A stretch of DNA of 64,000 nt from ECT2AJA-044 sp965262845 (GTDB lineage: Bacteria; Bacteroidota; Bacteroidia; Flavobacteriales; ECT2AJA-044). A program made the position numbers and the translations under genes. The notes beneath the pieces were generated by a model, which was not told where the DNA came from, made no database searches, and saw only the letters and a program-made list of their open reading frames with translations. The stretch is from the NCBI GenBank assembly GCA_965262845.1, contig CBDHFX010000002.1:496001-560000 (forward strand), written 5' to 3'. Positions 42,431 through 51,929 of the stretch are shown here, one piece after another (positions within the stretch are counted from its first letter, which is position 1; the number at the start of each line of letters is the position of its first letter).

Positions 42431-43699
42431 ATGTGCATGGGATCCGAAGCAGTGAGTAATCCACCCCTTTTTAGTAACGATGCAATCGTATTTGGACTTC
42501 TGATGGCCGCGCTCGGCCTCGTTTTCCATACTTCCAGCCTCAAAGGAAGGGGCTGGAAAAAGTTTTATACCATTTTTCCTCCCCTGCTGATGTGCTACCT
42601 GATCCCGTCCCTGCTGAATTCATTCAATATCATCAGCACTGACATCAGTGAATTGTACACCATGGCCAAGAACTACCTGCTGCCTGCCGCCCTTATTTTA
42701 ATGACCCTGAGTATTGATTTCAGGGGAGTCATTAACCTGGGGCCCAAGAGCCTGATCATGTTTGCGACCGCAACGGTGGGGATCATTCTGGGGGGACCTT
42801 TTGCCGTATGGACCATGAGCATGATTTCTCCGGAGGTCGTCGGAGGAGTGGGACCGGATGCCGTATGGCGCGGACTGGCTACTTTGGCCGGTAGCTGGAT
42901 CGGCGGTGGTGCAAATCAGGCTGCCATGCTTGAGATCTACCAATACAATCCTGAGAAATATGGGGCAATGGTGCTGGTCGATATTATCGTAGCCAATATC
43001 TGGATGGCCTTCCTGCTCTATGGAGTAGGGAAGCAAGCGCAAATAGACCGGTGGCTGAAAGCCGACAGCTCGGCCATTGAAGAATTGAAAAGCAAAGTAG
43101 AGGCCTATTCGAACAGTATCGCAAAAATGCCGGCCCTGAAGGATCTGATGATCATTTTGGGAGTCGGATTCTTTACGACCGGATTCGCTCATTGGGGAAG
43201 TGACGTGATCACGGGATTCATTGGATCGAACATACCCGCGCTGGCTTCATCGGTCCTGAACTCCGGATTTTTTTGGCTGGTCGTTCTGGCCACTACAATT
43301 GGTTTGGGGCTCTCGTTTACCAAGGCAAGGGAGCTCGAAGGAGCAGGCGCTTCAAAATTAGGAAGTGTGTTCATTTACGTGTTGGTGGCAGCAATCGGAA
43401 TGAAAATGAACATCCTGAAGATCTTTGAGGATCCGGGCTTGTTGGTGGTCGGATTGATCTGGATGGGCTTTCACGTAGGTCTGCTGTTTGTGGTAGCGAA
43501 GGTAATCCGTGCACCTTATTTCTTCCTGGCTGTCGGAAGCAAAGCGAATGTCGGTGGTGCTGCAAGTGCTCCGGTGGTGGCTGCCGCCTTCCATCCCTCC
43601 CTGGCTCCGGTTGGTGTATTGCTGGCTGTTTTGGGATATGCGCTGGGCACTTATGGAGCCTTAATATGCGCTCAGTTAATGGAAGTGGTATCACCATAG
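42431..43699 (+). CDS. DUF819-family membrane protein
   Basis: This 422-residue protein has about 10-11 hydrophobic helices and the family's conserved stretch LAGSWIGGGANQAAM and a C-terminal GSKANVGGAASAPVVAAAFH. The architecture resembles carboxylate/sodium symporters, but the substrate of DUF819 proteins (YjcL type) is unknown. The start may be ATG 42431 or 42437. It is divergent from the S46 gene and immediately upstream of the J-domain gene, sharing its stop/start boundary. Confidence 0.85.
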   Translation: MCMGSEAVSNPPLFSNDAIVFGLLMAALGLVFHTSSLKGRGWKKFYTIFPPLLMCYLIPSLLNSFNIISTDISELYTMAKNYLLPAALILMTLSIDFRGVINLGPKSLIMFATATVGIILGGPFAVWTMSMISPEVVGGVGPDAVWRGLATLAGSWIGGGANQAAMLEIYQYNPEKYGAMVLVDIIVANIWMAFLLYGVGKQAQIDRWLKADSSAIEELKSKVEAYSNSIAKMPALKDLMIILGVGFFTTGFAHWGSDVITGFIGSNIPALASSVLNSGFFWLVVLATTIGLGLSFTKARELEGAGASKLGSVFIYVLVAAIGMKMNILKIFEDPGLLVVGLIWMGFHVGLLFVVAKVIRAPYFFLAVGSKANVGGAASAPVVAAAFHPSLAPVGVLLAVLGYALGTYGALICAQLMEVVSP

Positions 43700-44563
43700 G
43701 TGAAAACGTACTACGACATACTTGGCCTGAAGGAAGACTGCCCGGCTGAAGATATAAAACGGCAGTATCGCTTTTTGGCCAGAAAATATCACCCGGACCT
43801 CAACCACACTACCAAAGCACACGAGCAATTTATTGCGGTTAAACAGGCGTATAACACGCTACAAGATCCCGTTCGCCGTGCTCATTATGATCGCGGACTT
43901 AGGTACATCCGCACAAGGGACCTGAACAGAAAGCCTTCCTTTCAACACGTTTACAGGGCACAACCCAACCGGCAACGTTACAGGACCGAAGCGGAACGGA
44001 ACCGGAATTACGAGCTGAACCAACGCCGGGCGTGGATAAAGCAAATTCAGCGCATTCGGGAAGATGCAGCCTATTTTGCCAAATTCAAGCGCTATGCCCT
44101 CTGGGTATCGATCGGCAGCTTTTTACTTGCGAGCAGTTTCTTTGGCGATTGTCTGATGACCAATCCAGGTCCGGTTGAGCAAGTGACCGGGAAATCGTAT
44201 CTTTTTTCCATCACTCAGGACCCGGCGGATCACGAGTACTATCGAATTGTCACCAATCAGGCCAAACATCGTATTTTCTACAAACTGGCCGATGATATAC
44301 GTGCAGGAGACGACATCAGCGTAAAAAAGAGCCCGATCTATGGTATGACCCTCGGTATTGATGTCATCAGAGAAGGTGAATTGGTGCGCGTAAAGAATCC
44401 GACCGTAAGCGCCGGAGTCCGATTTTTCAGCTTGCTACTCGCCGTCTCACTGCTGACTTTCTTCAACAAAGGCAAAAACGAATGGGCAGTTGATCTAACA
44501 CTGATCAATCTATTGCTGCTCGCTATCAACTCCCTGATGCTGATACTGAACCTCGCTCATTAA
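43700..44563 (+). CDS. Membrane-anchored J-domain protein
   Basis: 287 residues from GTG 43700, directly after the TAG of the DUF819 gene. Residues 1-70 are a J domain with the HPD motif (ARKYHPDLNHTTKAHEQF), which stimulates a DnaK ATPase. A basic linker (about 75-120) leads to a hydrophobic helix (YALWVSIGSFLLASSFFG), a soluble stretch (about 150-235), and two C-terminal helices. There is no zinc or C-terminal DnaJ domain, so it is a specialised type III J-protein. Its stop overlaps that of the convergent prohibitin gene by 3 bp. Confidence 0.8.
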   Translation: MKTYYDILGLKEDCPAEDIKRQYRFLARKYHPDLNHTTKAHEQFIAVKQAYNTLQDPVRRAHYDRGLRYIRTRDLNRKPSFQHVYRAQPNRQRYRTEAERNRNYELNQRRAWIKQIQRIREDAAYFAKFKRYALWVSIGSFLLASSFFGDCLMTNPGPVEQVTGKSYLFSITQDPADHEYYRIVTNQAKHRIFYKLADDIRAGDDISVKKSPIYGMTLGIDVIREGELVRVKNPTVSAGVRFFSLLLAVSLLTFFNKGKNEWAVDLTLINLLLLAINSLMLILNLAH

Positions 44564-45375
44564 TTGTTTCCGAGGATCAGCGGCAATCCGTCTTTTCCGC
44601 TTCCGACCACCACGACCTTCGCATTGTTCGACTCGGCCAACTTCATGGTTGCCTCAATTCCTTTTTCACGAAGGATATTCTCAGTCAGTGAGCGATTCAG
44701 GATCTCATTTGCGTCTGCCTTACCCTGAGCCTCAATACGCAAACGTTCTGCTTCCTTCTCGGCCCGTTCCAGCTTAAATTCGTATTCCAACGCCGCCTGC
44801 TCCTGTTCCAGCTTGCGTTCAATAGCCTGTTGCAGTTTCGGGGGCAGCTCCACTTCGCGGATCAGTACAGCATCAAGATAGAGGTTCTTCCTCTCCATCG
44901 CCGTACGGGTGCGGTTGAATATCTCGACCTGAATGGCTTCACGCTTGGTACTGTACAGCTCTTCCGGCAGGTATTCGCCGATCACTTCGCGGGTTGCCGA
45001 GCGGATCTCCGGAATAATGATCGTTTCGAGGTAGTTCTCTCCGACCTCATCGTGCAGGTATCCGATCTTCGTCGGAACCGGATTATACCGGTAACTGATC
45101 TCAGCCTTAATAGTAAGGCCATTCTTCGACAGCACCTGCATAATGGATTTGTCTTCCTGAATTTTTACGTTGTAGATGTACATGGTGTTCCACGGCGCAA
45201 TGAAGTGGAATCCCTGATCGTACACCTGTTCTTTATCAAGTCCGCCCCAGAAACGGCGAAACAATACACCTTTTTCTCCCGGGTTGATCGTTACGGTAAT
45301 GCTTGACCACAGCAAGATGAGCACGAACACGCCGATCCCGACAACAATGAGTAAACTTCTGAGTCTTGAGTCCAT
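44560..45375 (-). CDS. Prohibitin/SPFH (band 7) family membrane protein
   Basis: The product has 271 residues. The N-terminal membrane helix (LLIVVGIGVFVLILLWSSITV) is followed by an SPFH domain (VTINPGEKGVLFRRFWGGLDKE ... EVIGEYLPEELYSTKREAIQ) and a long coiled coil (about 180-235, LEQEQAALEYEFKLERAEKEAERL as heptads) and the tail MKLAESNNAKVVVVGSG. It is expected to form ring-shaped inner-membrane scaffolds, possibly with FtsH. It is convergent with the J-domain gene. Confidence 0.88.
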   Translation of the reverse strand: MDSRLRSLLIVVGIGVFVLILLWSSITVTINPGEKGVLFRRFWGGLDKEQVYDQGFHFIAPWNTMYIYNVKIQEDKSIMQVLSKNGLTIKAEISYRYNPVPTKIGYLHDEVGENYLETIIIPEIRSATREVIGEYLPEELYSTKREAIQVEIFNRTRTAMERKNLYLDAVLIREVELPPKLQQAIERKLEQEQAALEYEFKLERAEKEAERLRIEAQGKADANEILNRSLTENILREKGIEATMKLAESNNAKVVVVGSGKDGLPLILGNN

Positions 45376-45430
45376 ATGCTTTTAGAATTATAATTGGGCT
45401 GCTAAGGTAACAAATTCGGGCTACAATGGA

Positions 45431-47503
45431 TCAATATCCACCATTTCGTTTTCGCAGGAACCATTCAAGGGAAATAAAACCCAGCAGCACAAAAAAGAAA
45501 TAACGCTGCTCAATCAGCTCTTCCAGTACATTTTGCTCATAGAGCACGGGCTTTGCAGACTTATCGGCGCGAATGATCTCCTCAAGTGTCAGCATGTCAG
45601 ACGCTGGCACCATTTCACCCCCCGTTGCTGCGGACCACTGCTGTAAGAGCGCATGATTTGCCTGCAGATCCCGTTGTTCCCATTCCAGTGCCCGCACGGT
45701 AAAGGCACCTCTTTGTATAAACGATTCACCTCCCCACCCGGTCCGTGCCTCCCAGGTATAACTGCCTATCGGCAGGATGCCCACATTGAGGCCGTAAGCG
45801 TTGGCCTGACGGGTAAAGGTAAAAGGGAATTCCTGGCCGGCCTCATTGGACAGCACAATGCGCACCTCCGGTTCGGTGATCGGCTGAAAAGCGGCGTTAT
45901 ACACTTCGGCCCGCAGGGCCACATTCTGATTTTCATCGAACAGGTGATCCGATTCGATGCGAAAGCGGGAACGGTTGCCTGAAGAAGCCAGATATTGAGC
46001 TGTTCGAAGGATCCAGTCGTCAAAGTGCTCATTGGTTTGATTCATCTGGTAATCGGCCAGTCGCCAGCGCCAGAGACCTTCGCCACAAACCACAGCCCAG
46101 CGCTTGCCACTCCAATCGCCATAGGCCACCAGAGGCCGTTCGGTAGTGATCGTTCCAACCTGCTGCTGTAAAAGCACTTCCGTTCCCGGGTTTACGGTAT
46201 AGGTGCCGAAAGGCACGTTGAGAGGCGGAAGGTTACGAAACCAATCGTAGGTTTCGGGCTGCAACTGAAAGGGAGCAAATCCGGCTGCAACGATCGGAGT
46301 CACTTCATCGGTTTCATCACCTTGCCGGACAATCCTGATGAGTGGTTGCCAGGGAGCTCCGCTGCCATTGAGCTGGGCCCCGGTAATGGTCCATACCGCG
46401 ATATGGCCTGACTGAATTTTGTTCCAAAGTGCCTCTTGTCCGCTGAAATCCGGCTTGTGTTGGATAATCAAATTGTACTCGCTGGGATCCAGCATGTCGC
46501 GACCGATAAACTTTTGTTGTACCTCATAGCGCTCATTTTGCTGAAGGGCACTGCGCAGAGCAGCCAGATCCGGATGAGGTGCCGACGTCAGGAGCAAGAT
46601 CTTGTGCCGGGTATCAATGACTTCAATGTAAAATTCGGACTGATTGTTTCCTATATTTTGCTCCTTCACAGGTGAGCTGATCTGAACGATGTAACGGTGT
46701 AATCCGGTTTGAGCGGCTCCCAGCTCGAAATTGATCGTCTCGGTACAACGATCGCTACCAGGAGTAACCGTTTCCATGGCCAAGGTCCTGCCTCCGGTGG
46801 AAAGCGTTACCGCTAACTTCTCGCCCTGAAGTCCATTGGCCCGGGCCACTACCTGCACCGGAAACCGATTTCCGAGAAAAGCAAGTTCGTTATGACGCAC
46901 CTCGGAAATGAAAGCATCGCGCCGCTGGCTGGTGTCTCCCAGGGCAACAGTAAAGGTGGGTGCATCAAAGGTACGGGGCTGATATCGGGGATCCCCTCCC
47001 CTATTGAACCGGCCGTCCGTAGCCACAATCAACGCCCCTATATTCCGGTGCGCGAACCGGTCGGACCAATCGTTCAGCAATGCCGTATAATTCGTCAGAG
47101 GTTCATTTAACGAATCCGGTAATCCTTCCACCATTCCTTCTCCGAAGTGAAAAAGCCGAACCTCGTAGTCATCATTGAGCTTATCGGCGAGCATTTGTAT
47201 TTCGCGCCGATAGGCGCTGTAATCAAAACTGCGGTCTCCCAGGGCAATGCTGCGGGAAGCATCCTGAGCGATAAGGATCAGTGGCGGCTCGCGGATAATC
47301 TCCGTAAATCGCAAATAAGGCTCAAGCAGGAAGAATGACAGTAAGGCAACGAATATGGCACGGAGGGTAGCCATGAGGATACGCCAGCCACTCAGCAGAC
47401 CTTCGAAACGACGATCACGATAGTAGAGGATGGCTGCATAGGTAATGCCCAGGGCCCCACACAGGAGAACAGCCACCCAGGGATATCCGAGCGTTAACTG
47501 CAT
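45431..47503 (-). CDS. vWA-like membrane protein
   Basis: The product has 690 residues. Two N-terminal membrane helices (YPWVAVLLCGALGITYAAIL; LMATLRAIFVALLSFFLLEP) precede a von Willebrand A-like domain with the metal-site pattern DASRS (LILIAQDASRSIAL) and a second site ATDGRFNRG. Beta-rich domains fill the middle, and the C-terminus returns to the membrane (YFFFVLLGFISLEWFLRKRN). Bacteroidota have many such VWA/BatA-like proteins of unclear role in envelope stress or assembly. It lies about 30 bp downstream of fabG on the same strand and may share its transcript. Confidence 0.65.
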   Translation of the reverse strand: MQLTLGYPWVAVLLCGALGITYAAILYYRDRRFEGLLSGWRILMATLRAIFVALLSFFLLEPYLRFTEIIREPPLILIAQDASRSIALGDRSFDYSAYRREIQMLADKLNDDYEVRLFHFGEGMVEGLPDSLNEPLTNYTALLNDWSDRFAHRNIGALIVATDGRFNRGGDPRYQPRTFDAPTFTVALGDTSQRRDAFISEVRHNELAFLGNRFPVQVVARANGLQGEKLAVTLSTGGRTLAMETVTPGSDRCTETINFELGAAQTGLHRYIVQISSPVKEQNIGNNQSEFYIEVIDTRHKILLLTSAPHPDLAALRSALQQNERYEVQQKFIGRDMLDPSEYNLIIQHKPDFSGQEALWNKIQSGHIAVWTITGAQLNGSGAPWQPLIRIVRQGDETDEVTPIVAAGFAPFQLQPETYDWFRNLPPLNVPFGTYTVNPGTEVLLQQQVGTITTERPLVAYGDWSGKRWAVVCGEGLWRWRLADYQMNQTNEHFDDWILRTAQYLASSGNRSRFRIESDHLFDENQNVALRAEVYNAAFQPITEPEVRIVLSNEAGQEFPFTFTRQANAYGLNVGILPIGSYTWEARTGWGGESFIQRGAFTVRALEWEQRDLQANHALLQQWSAATGGEMVPASDMLTLEEIIRADKSAKPVLYEQNVLEELIEQRYFFFVLLGFISLEWFLRKRNGGY

Positions 47504-47532
47504 ATAGGAAGATCCTTTTTTGCCGTGATCTA

Positions 47533-48279
47533 TTACGTTAGCATGCCACCGTCAACGTTCAGTACCTGTCCGGTTACGTAGGCGGATAGATCGGACCCGA
47601 GAAACACACAGGCATTGGCAACGTCTTGCGGGGTACCCCCACGTTTGAGTGGAATTGCGTCGCGCCATTCCTGTACGGTGGTTTCGTCGAGTCTGGAGGT
47701 CATTTCCGTTTCAATGAATCCCGGTGCGATGACATTGCAGCGGATATTGCGCGATCCGAGTTCAAGGGCCACGGACTTGCTGAATCCGATGATCCCCGCC
47801 TTGGAAGCCGCGTAGTTGGCCTGACCGGCGTTGCCTCTGATTCCGACCACAGAGCTTATATTAATGATGGATCCGCTACGGGCCCGTAGCATAGTACGCT
47901 GAATGGCCTTGGTCAGGTTGAACACGGATTTGAGGTTCACCTGTATCACCTGGTCCCAGTCCTCCTCACTCATGCGCATCAGGAGACCATCTTTGGTGAT
48001 CCCGGCATTATTGATCAAAATATCGATCGTTCCGAATTCTTTCAGCACGTTTTTCACGAGTTCTTCGGCCTCGTTGGGTCGCGATGCATCGGAGCGATAG
48101 CCGTTTGCCATCACGCCGCAGGCGGAAAGCTGTTTGGCAAGTGCTTCACCGGCCTCAACCGACTTCAAATAGGTGAACGCCACATGGCACCCCTGTCGGG
48201 CAAATTCGTGGGCGATACCGTACCCTATCCCGCGGGAAGCGCCGGTGATCAACGCTGTTTTTCCTTCGAGTAATTTCAT
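47533..48279 (-). CDS. fabG: 3-oxoacyl-[acyl-carrier-protein] reductase FabG
   Basis: 248 residues from ATG 48279 (MKLLEGKTALITGASRGIG). It has the classical SDR order: TGASRGIG, NNAG, active Ser in INISSVVG, YAASKAG and the C-terminal YVTGQVLNVDGGM. It reduces 3-oxoacyl-ACP with NADPH in fatty acid elongation; the end VTGQ-(V/T)-L-x-VDGGM is typical of FabG. Seven extra in-frame codons upstream are not used because the promoter box is so close. Confidence 0.93.
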   Translation of the reverse strand: MKLLEGKTALITGASRGIGYGIAHEFARQGCHVAFTYLKSVEAGEALAKQLSACGVMANGYRSDASRPNEAEELVKNVLKEFGTIDILINNAGITKDGLLMRMSEEDWDQVIQVNLKSVFNLTKAIQRTMLRARSGSIINISSVVGIRGNAGQANYAASKAGIIGFSKSVALELGSRNIRCNVIAPGFIETEMTSRLDETTVQEWRDAIPLKRGGTPQDVANACVFLGSDLSAYVTGQVLNVDGGMLT

Positions 48280-48297
48280 GCAATACAGTTTAAGGCA

Positions 48298-48305
48298 CAA
48301 AGATA
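48298..48305 (-). promoter_or_regulatory. TAnnTTTG -7 box of fabG
   Basis: Minus-strand TATCTTTG, a perfect match, lies 18 bp upstream of ATG 48279. Confidence 0.5.
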
Positions 48306-48364
48306 ACAGAACGCACCCGTCAGAGTAAAACTTCCCTGCCCTAATCTGACGGGCCCGACATTGA

Positions 48365-49234
48365 TCAGGCGAGCACTTCGGCTATTTGCCGACCGATGTG
48401 TGCCGGTGAATCCACTACGTGGATGCCACAACGACGCATGACCTTCTTCTTGGCCTGAGCAGTATCCCCTGCCCCGCCAACGATTGCTCCGGCATGACCC
48501 ATCGTACGGCCTGCAGGAGCGGTTTCCCCTGCGACAAACCCGACGACCGGCTTAGAACCATTTTCCCGGATCCACCTGGCAGCCAGGGTTTCCAAATCAC
48601 CCCCTATCTCGCCGATCATAACGATCCCGTCCGTATCCGGATCATTCATCAACAGCTCTACAGCTTCCTGGGTCGTGGTTCCGATGATCGGGTCTCCTCC
48701 GATACCAATGGCCGTGGAAATACCCAATCCGGCTTTCACGATCTGATCGGCTGCTTCGTAGGTCAAGGTACCTGATCTGGAAACGATACCCACACGTCCC
48801 GGCTTAAAAACAAACCCTGGCATGATGCCCACTTTGGCCTGGCCGGAGCTGATCACGCCCGGACAGTTCGGACCAATCAAACGGCAGTCTTTATCTGCAA
48901 TATATTGCTTTACTTTTGACATGTCCTGCACCGGAATTCCTTCAGTGATGGCAACGATCACCTGGATACCGGCATCGGCAGCTTCCATGATCGCATCCGC
49001 AGCAAATGCAGGCGGAACAAAAATGATCGACACATTGGCTCCGGTTTGGACTACTGCGTCACTAACCGTATTAAAAACCGGACGATCCAGATGGGTTTGC
49101 CCTCCCTTTCCTGGGGTCACTCCTCCAACAACGTTGGTTCCGAACTCAATCATTTGCCCGGCGTGGAAGGTTCCCTCGTTCCCGGTAAATCCCTGTACAA
49201 TGATCTTTGAATCGCTGTTTACAAGCACGCTCAT
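48365..49234 (-). CDS. sucD: Succinate-CoA ligase alpha subunit
   Basis: This 289-residue subunit forms succinyl-CoA synthetase with SucB/SucC (TCA cycle). The CoA-binding start (VNSDSKIIVQGFTGNEGTFH), RSGTLTYEAADQIVKAGLG, and the phospho-His region in MGHAGAIVGG are all present. Length is normal. The beta subunit gene is not adjacent, which is usual in Bacteroidota. Confidence 0.97.
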   Translation of the reverse strand: MSVLVNSDSKIIVQGFTGNEGTFHAGQMIEFGTNVVGGVTPGKGGQTHLDRPVFNTVSDAVVQTGANVSIIFVPPAFAADAIMEAADAGIQVIVAITEGIPVQDMSKVKQYIADKDCRLIGPNCPGVISSGQAKVGIMPGFVFKPGRVGIVSRSGTLTYEAADQIVKAGLGISTAIGIGGDPIIGTTTQEAVELLMNDPDTDGIVMIGEIGGDLETLAARWIRENGSKPVVGFVAGETAPAGRTMGHAGAIVGGAGDTAQAKKKVMRRCGIHVVDSPAHIGRQIAEVLA

Positions 49235-49266
49235 ATTCGTTTTGTTTTTTTGTCGGCAATCCGCGG

Positions 49267-49297
49267 CAAAAATAGGTCAAACCCCGTGTAATACCAA
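49267..49297 (-). promoter_or_regulatory. Complete Bacteroidota promoter of sucD (-33 TTG, -7 TATTTTTG)
   Basis: TATTTTTG (49267-49274) is preceded by TTG (49295-49297) with a 20-bp gap on the minus strand, the expected spacing. It starts only about 50 bp from the minisatellite. Confidence 0.6.
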
Positions 49298-49350
49298 TTT
49301 TTTACAGGTCCTGATCTGGATTCCTTAGATTAAGTTCCAGTGCTGCTTTA

Positions 49351-49857
49351 TTCTGCAAGGCAACCAGTTTTATTCTGCATTTATTCTGCAAGACAACCGG
49401 TTTTATTCTGCATTTATTCTGCAAGACAACCGGTTTTATTCTGCATTTATTCTGCAAGACGACCCGTTTTATTCTGCATTTATTCTGCAAGGCGACCAGC
49501 TTTATCCTGCGTTTATCCTGCAAGGCGACCGGTTTTATTCTGCATTTATCCTGCAAAGCAACCGGTTTTATTCTGCACTTATTCTGCAAGACGACCAGTT
49601 TTATTCTGCATTTATTCTGCAAGACAACCGGTTTTATTCTGCATTTATTCTGCAAGACGACCAGTTTTATTCTGCATTTATTCTGCAAGACGACCAGTTT
49701 TATCCTGCATTTATTCTGCAAGACAACCGGTTTTATCCTGCAAGGCGACCGGTTTTATTCTGCATTTATTCTGCAAGGCGACCGGTTTTATTCTGCATTT
49801 ATTCTGCAAGGCGACCGGTTTTATCCTGCAAGGCGACCAGCTTTATCCTGCAAGGCG
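49351..49857. repeat. Minisatellite of 33-bp (and 22-bp) units built from 11-bp blocks
   Basis: Units start with AAGRCRACCRG at 49357, then every 33 bp to 49687 (11 full units). They continue with a 22-bp unit (49720), two 33-bp units (49742, 49775), two 22-bp units (49808, 49830) and a partial one at 49852. A 33-bp unit is three 11-bp blocks: AAGACAACCGG, TTTTATTCTGC, ATTTATTCTGC; the 22-bp units lack the third block. Substitutions are mostly G/A and T/C. There are no unique spacers, so it is not CRISPR. The last unit forms the final codons and stop of the 49843-51510 gene. Long ORFs in both directions are by-products of the 11-codon period. Confidence 0.95.
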
Positions 49858-51510
49858 CCATTCAGGAGATTTTCGGGAGCCCTGGTTCACGATCAGATTA
49901 CTTCTACGCATCTTCGTTATCAAGTTCTTTATTTTGTTTCGCTTTTGTTCTGTATCCAGGGCATCACTGAGCTTATCCAACAGGAGCTTATCTATCTCCA
50001 CCCGCGAGGCCTTGCCAAACTCCCTGATATAATCTGTGACCAGTTTTATGTAGTAGCTGTCATTCTGGGCTCTAGTTCGGATATAATCAACCTTACCTGC
50101 CGTATCTTTGGCAACTGATGCGGACACATAAAAGTTGGGCTTCCGCCCTTCAATCAATCCATCCATGCGTAACTTCCTTATCATCTCATCCGTCAAGGGC
50201 AAACGTTTTTGAACCCGATCTAAAGCAAGGACCACATCCAATGGTAAATTGGTTTTTTGCATCAATAACCGGCTATAGGCAAGATCAACTACATGGCCAT
50301 AAACCGTCATTTTCACCATATTCCGCTCACTGAGTTCGTAGTCAGGCATGGGTAGAAACCGGCTGGCTTGTTTGAAATGCATGGAATATATGCCACGCCC
50401 AATGGTATCGATCATGTTCAATTCGGTCATAGCCTGTGCGAGAAAAGGATTGCGATAACGACGAGGCGTTTTGTTGCCGGTAACGTAATCGTCAGGCGAG
50501 CCTTCAAAAAATGACCCCTCATTTTCAAACACCAGGCGGTTATCCGGCATTTCAGTCACAACGATGCGACCATTACGATCAAAGTCCTGATGAGCAATAC
50601 AATTGTGCAATGCCTCCAGAACGATATTCTGATCATATCTGGAAATTTCAACGGGCAGCAGTTGGTCGTCCGGTAAAACCCGAAGCTGAGTATTGCGAAT
50701 TTTTCGGTACAGAACCGAAGTGTTCAGCAGAAACGGAGGGCCGAAGTGTTCGTAGGCCTGTTCAGGCCTACTAAGTTTCCAGGTCATTTGTGCAGGGTGT
50801 GGCGATAGCAAATAAGCAGATTCAGACTTTCCCAGCAGCAGAATTGCAGTACGCGTGATTTTTTTGTTTTGCGTGAGCCGGGCACGATCCAAAAAGGTTT
50901 CAGGAGACCATTGTATTACTTCGTTTTCAGAAAGACGATCGGAATGCTTGCTAACGTAAAGTTCACGAGCTTTTGATAGCGCTTCCTCATCAAGATCATT
51001 TATCGTAGCTTCTGCGACAGGCTGAGCCGACCAATCCGTTGCCAGGGTTTGTTGGCGAATTTCATCCAGTTTATCCAATCCAAGACCTATGAGACTCTCA
51101 CCAGCTCGCGCGTAGTAGTGTTCTTTCCAGGCTATCGGCAACCCTTTTGGGGAAGCAGGTACTTCGAAGAGAATGACACGTCTGTTTTCATGAAAGTGCT
51201 CATGAATTTCCCGGAAGGTGATGCTTGGCTGTGTGCCCCCGGCTATCTGCATCTTGATATTTTGAAGATGCTCCCGTTTCTCGCGATATTTACTGCCGGC
51301 CACCGAGCGCCTCTTATTGTCTACGCCAAATACCAGCCAGGCTTTCTCCTGTTCGCGCAAATTGGCTTCATTGGCCAATGCGGAAAAATACCGGCCTATT
51401 TTGTCGGTTGAATAGTTTTTCTCCGCCAGCTTGAATTCCACTACCTCACTCTCCCACTCCTGGATCAGACGTTTGAGTAAGTTCTCCAATGCATTCTTTT
51501 TGTGATCCAT
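49843..51510 (-). CDS. AlbA_2/Schlafen-type ATP-binding regulator-like protein
   Basis: 555 residues from ATG 51510 (MDHKKNALENL); an upstream ATG at 51591 would add 27 residues with no family look. The N-terminus is an AlbA_2 (Schlafen AAA_4) domain: WESEVVEFKLAEKNYS ... YFSALANEANLREQEKAWLVFGVD. The middle holds an HATPase-like region typical of COG2865 (EALHNCIAHQDFDRNGRIVV, NRLVFENEGSFFEGSPDDY, RNPFLAQAMTELNMIDTIGRGI), then a winged-helix part. Such proteins are often taken as transcriptional regulators or 'RecG-like' proteins; the actual role is unknown and some are linked to defence or tRNA cleavage. The stop codon lies inside the minisatellite edge. Confidence 0.8.
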   Translation of the reverse strand: MDHKKNALENLLKRLIQEWESEVVEFKLAEKNYSTDKIGRYFSALANEANLREQEKAWLVFGVDNKRRSVAGSKYREKREHLQNIKMQIAGGTQPSITFREIHEHFHENRRVILFEVPASPKGLPIAWKEHYYARAGESLIGLGLDKLDEIRQQTLATDWSAQPVAEATINDLDEEALSKARELYVSKHSDRLSENEVIQWSPETFLDRARLTQNKKITRTAILLLGKSESAYLLSPHPAQMTWKLSRPEQAYEHFGPPFLLNTSVLYRKIRNTQLRVLPDDQLLPVEISRYDQNIVLEALHNCIAHQDFDRNGRIVVTEMPDNRLVFENEGSFFEGSPDDYVTGNKTPRRYRNPFLAQAMTELNMIDTIGRGIYSMHFKQASRFLPMPDYELSERNMVKMTVYGHVVDLAYSRLLMQKTNLPLDVVLALDRVQKRLPLTDEMIRKLRMDGLIEGRKPNFYVSASVAKDTAGKVDYIRTRAQNDSYYIKLVTDYIREFGKASRVEIDKLLLDKLSDALDTEQKRNKIKNLITKMRRSNLIVNQGSRKSPEWRLAG

Positions 51511-51779
51511 GTCGCTTTCACTTCCGTATGCGATGACATCATTATAAAATCTGTTCCATGCTGATCCTGAAGGTGTCGAAAACAAGATCATGATTGCGAA
51601 ATGCTACCAGCAGCGGCTCAAAGCTATCCCGGCCAGTCCTGCTTCGATCTGCACCTCTACCGTTGATCTGTCACACAAGTCTCTATTATACCTCGGCAAA
51701 TATAATCCGCCCCAGTCACATGGGTTATGTTTAAAAACACGGATTAATGCCGTCGGACGTACAGGTCAATCCTGGGTAA

Positions 51780-51929
51780 CTATTCAATACGCTTCCTGGA
51801 ACTGAGCCTTGCATTTTTATGCTGGTCCTGAATTTCCCGTGCCTTAGATAGAGAAGATGCCACTAATCCAGCAGGAACGGTCACAATGCCCACCCCCACT
51901 GTTAGAATAAAAGAACCCTTTGAATAAGG
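51780..51929 (-). pseudogene. 3' remnant of a potassium/ion channel gene (tentative)
   Basis: The minus-strand frame ending at TAG 51780-51782 reads KGSFILTVGVGIVTVPAGLV then ASSLSKAREIQDQHK. The pattern G-x-G-(I/L)-x-(T/A)-(V/L)-P-(A/T)-G-(L/I)-(V/I)-A-S is that of the S6 helix and tail of voltage-gated-type ion channels. Everything upstream (pore, S1-S5) is missing; the similarity stops at the inverted-repeat element. The call rests on about 30 residues. Confidence 0.35.

Noticed and set aside
49351..49857. Looks at first like a CRISPR array (regular repeats).
   Set aside because: Units are contiguous 33/22-bp tandem repeats without unique spacers, and no cas genes are near.
49302..50032. 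Long repetitive ORFs on both strands (11-residue period, NKCRIKPVVLQ and RQPVLFCIYSA).
   Set aside because: They exist only because a 33-bp unit is 11 codons and lacks stops; no start signals or known domains.
51590..51805. 71-codon plus-strand ORF next to the AlbA_2 gene.
   Set aside because: No domain, signal or ribosome site; it overlaps the channel remnant on the other strand.
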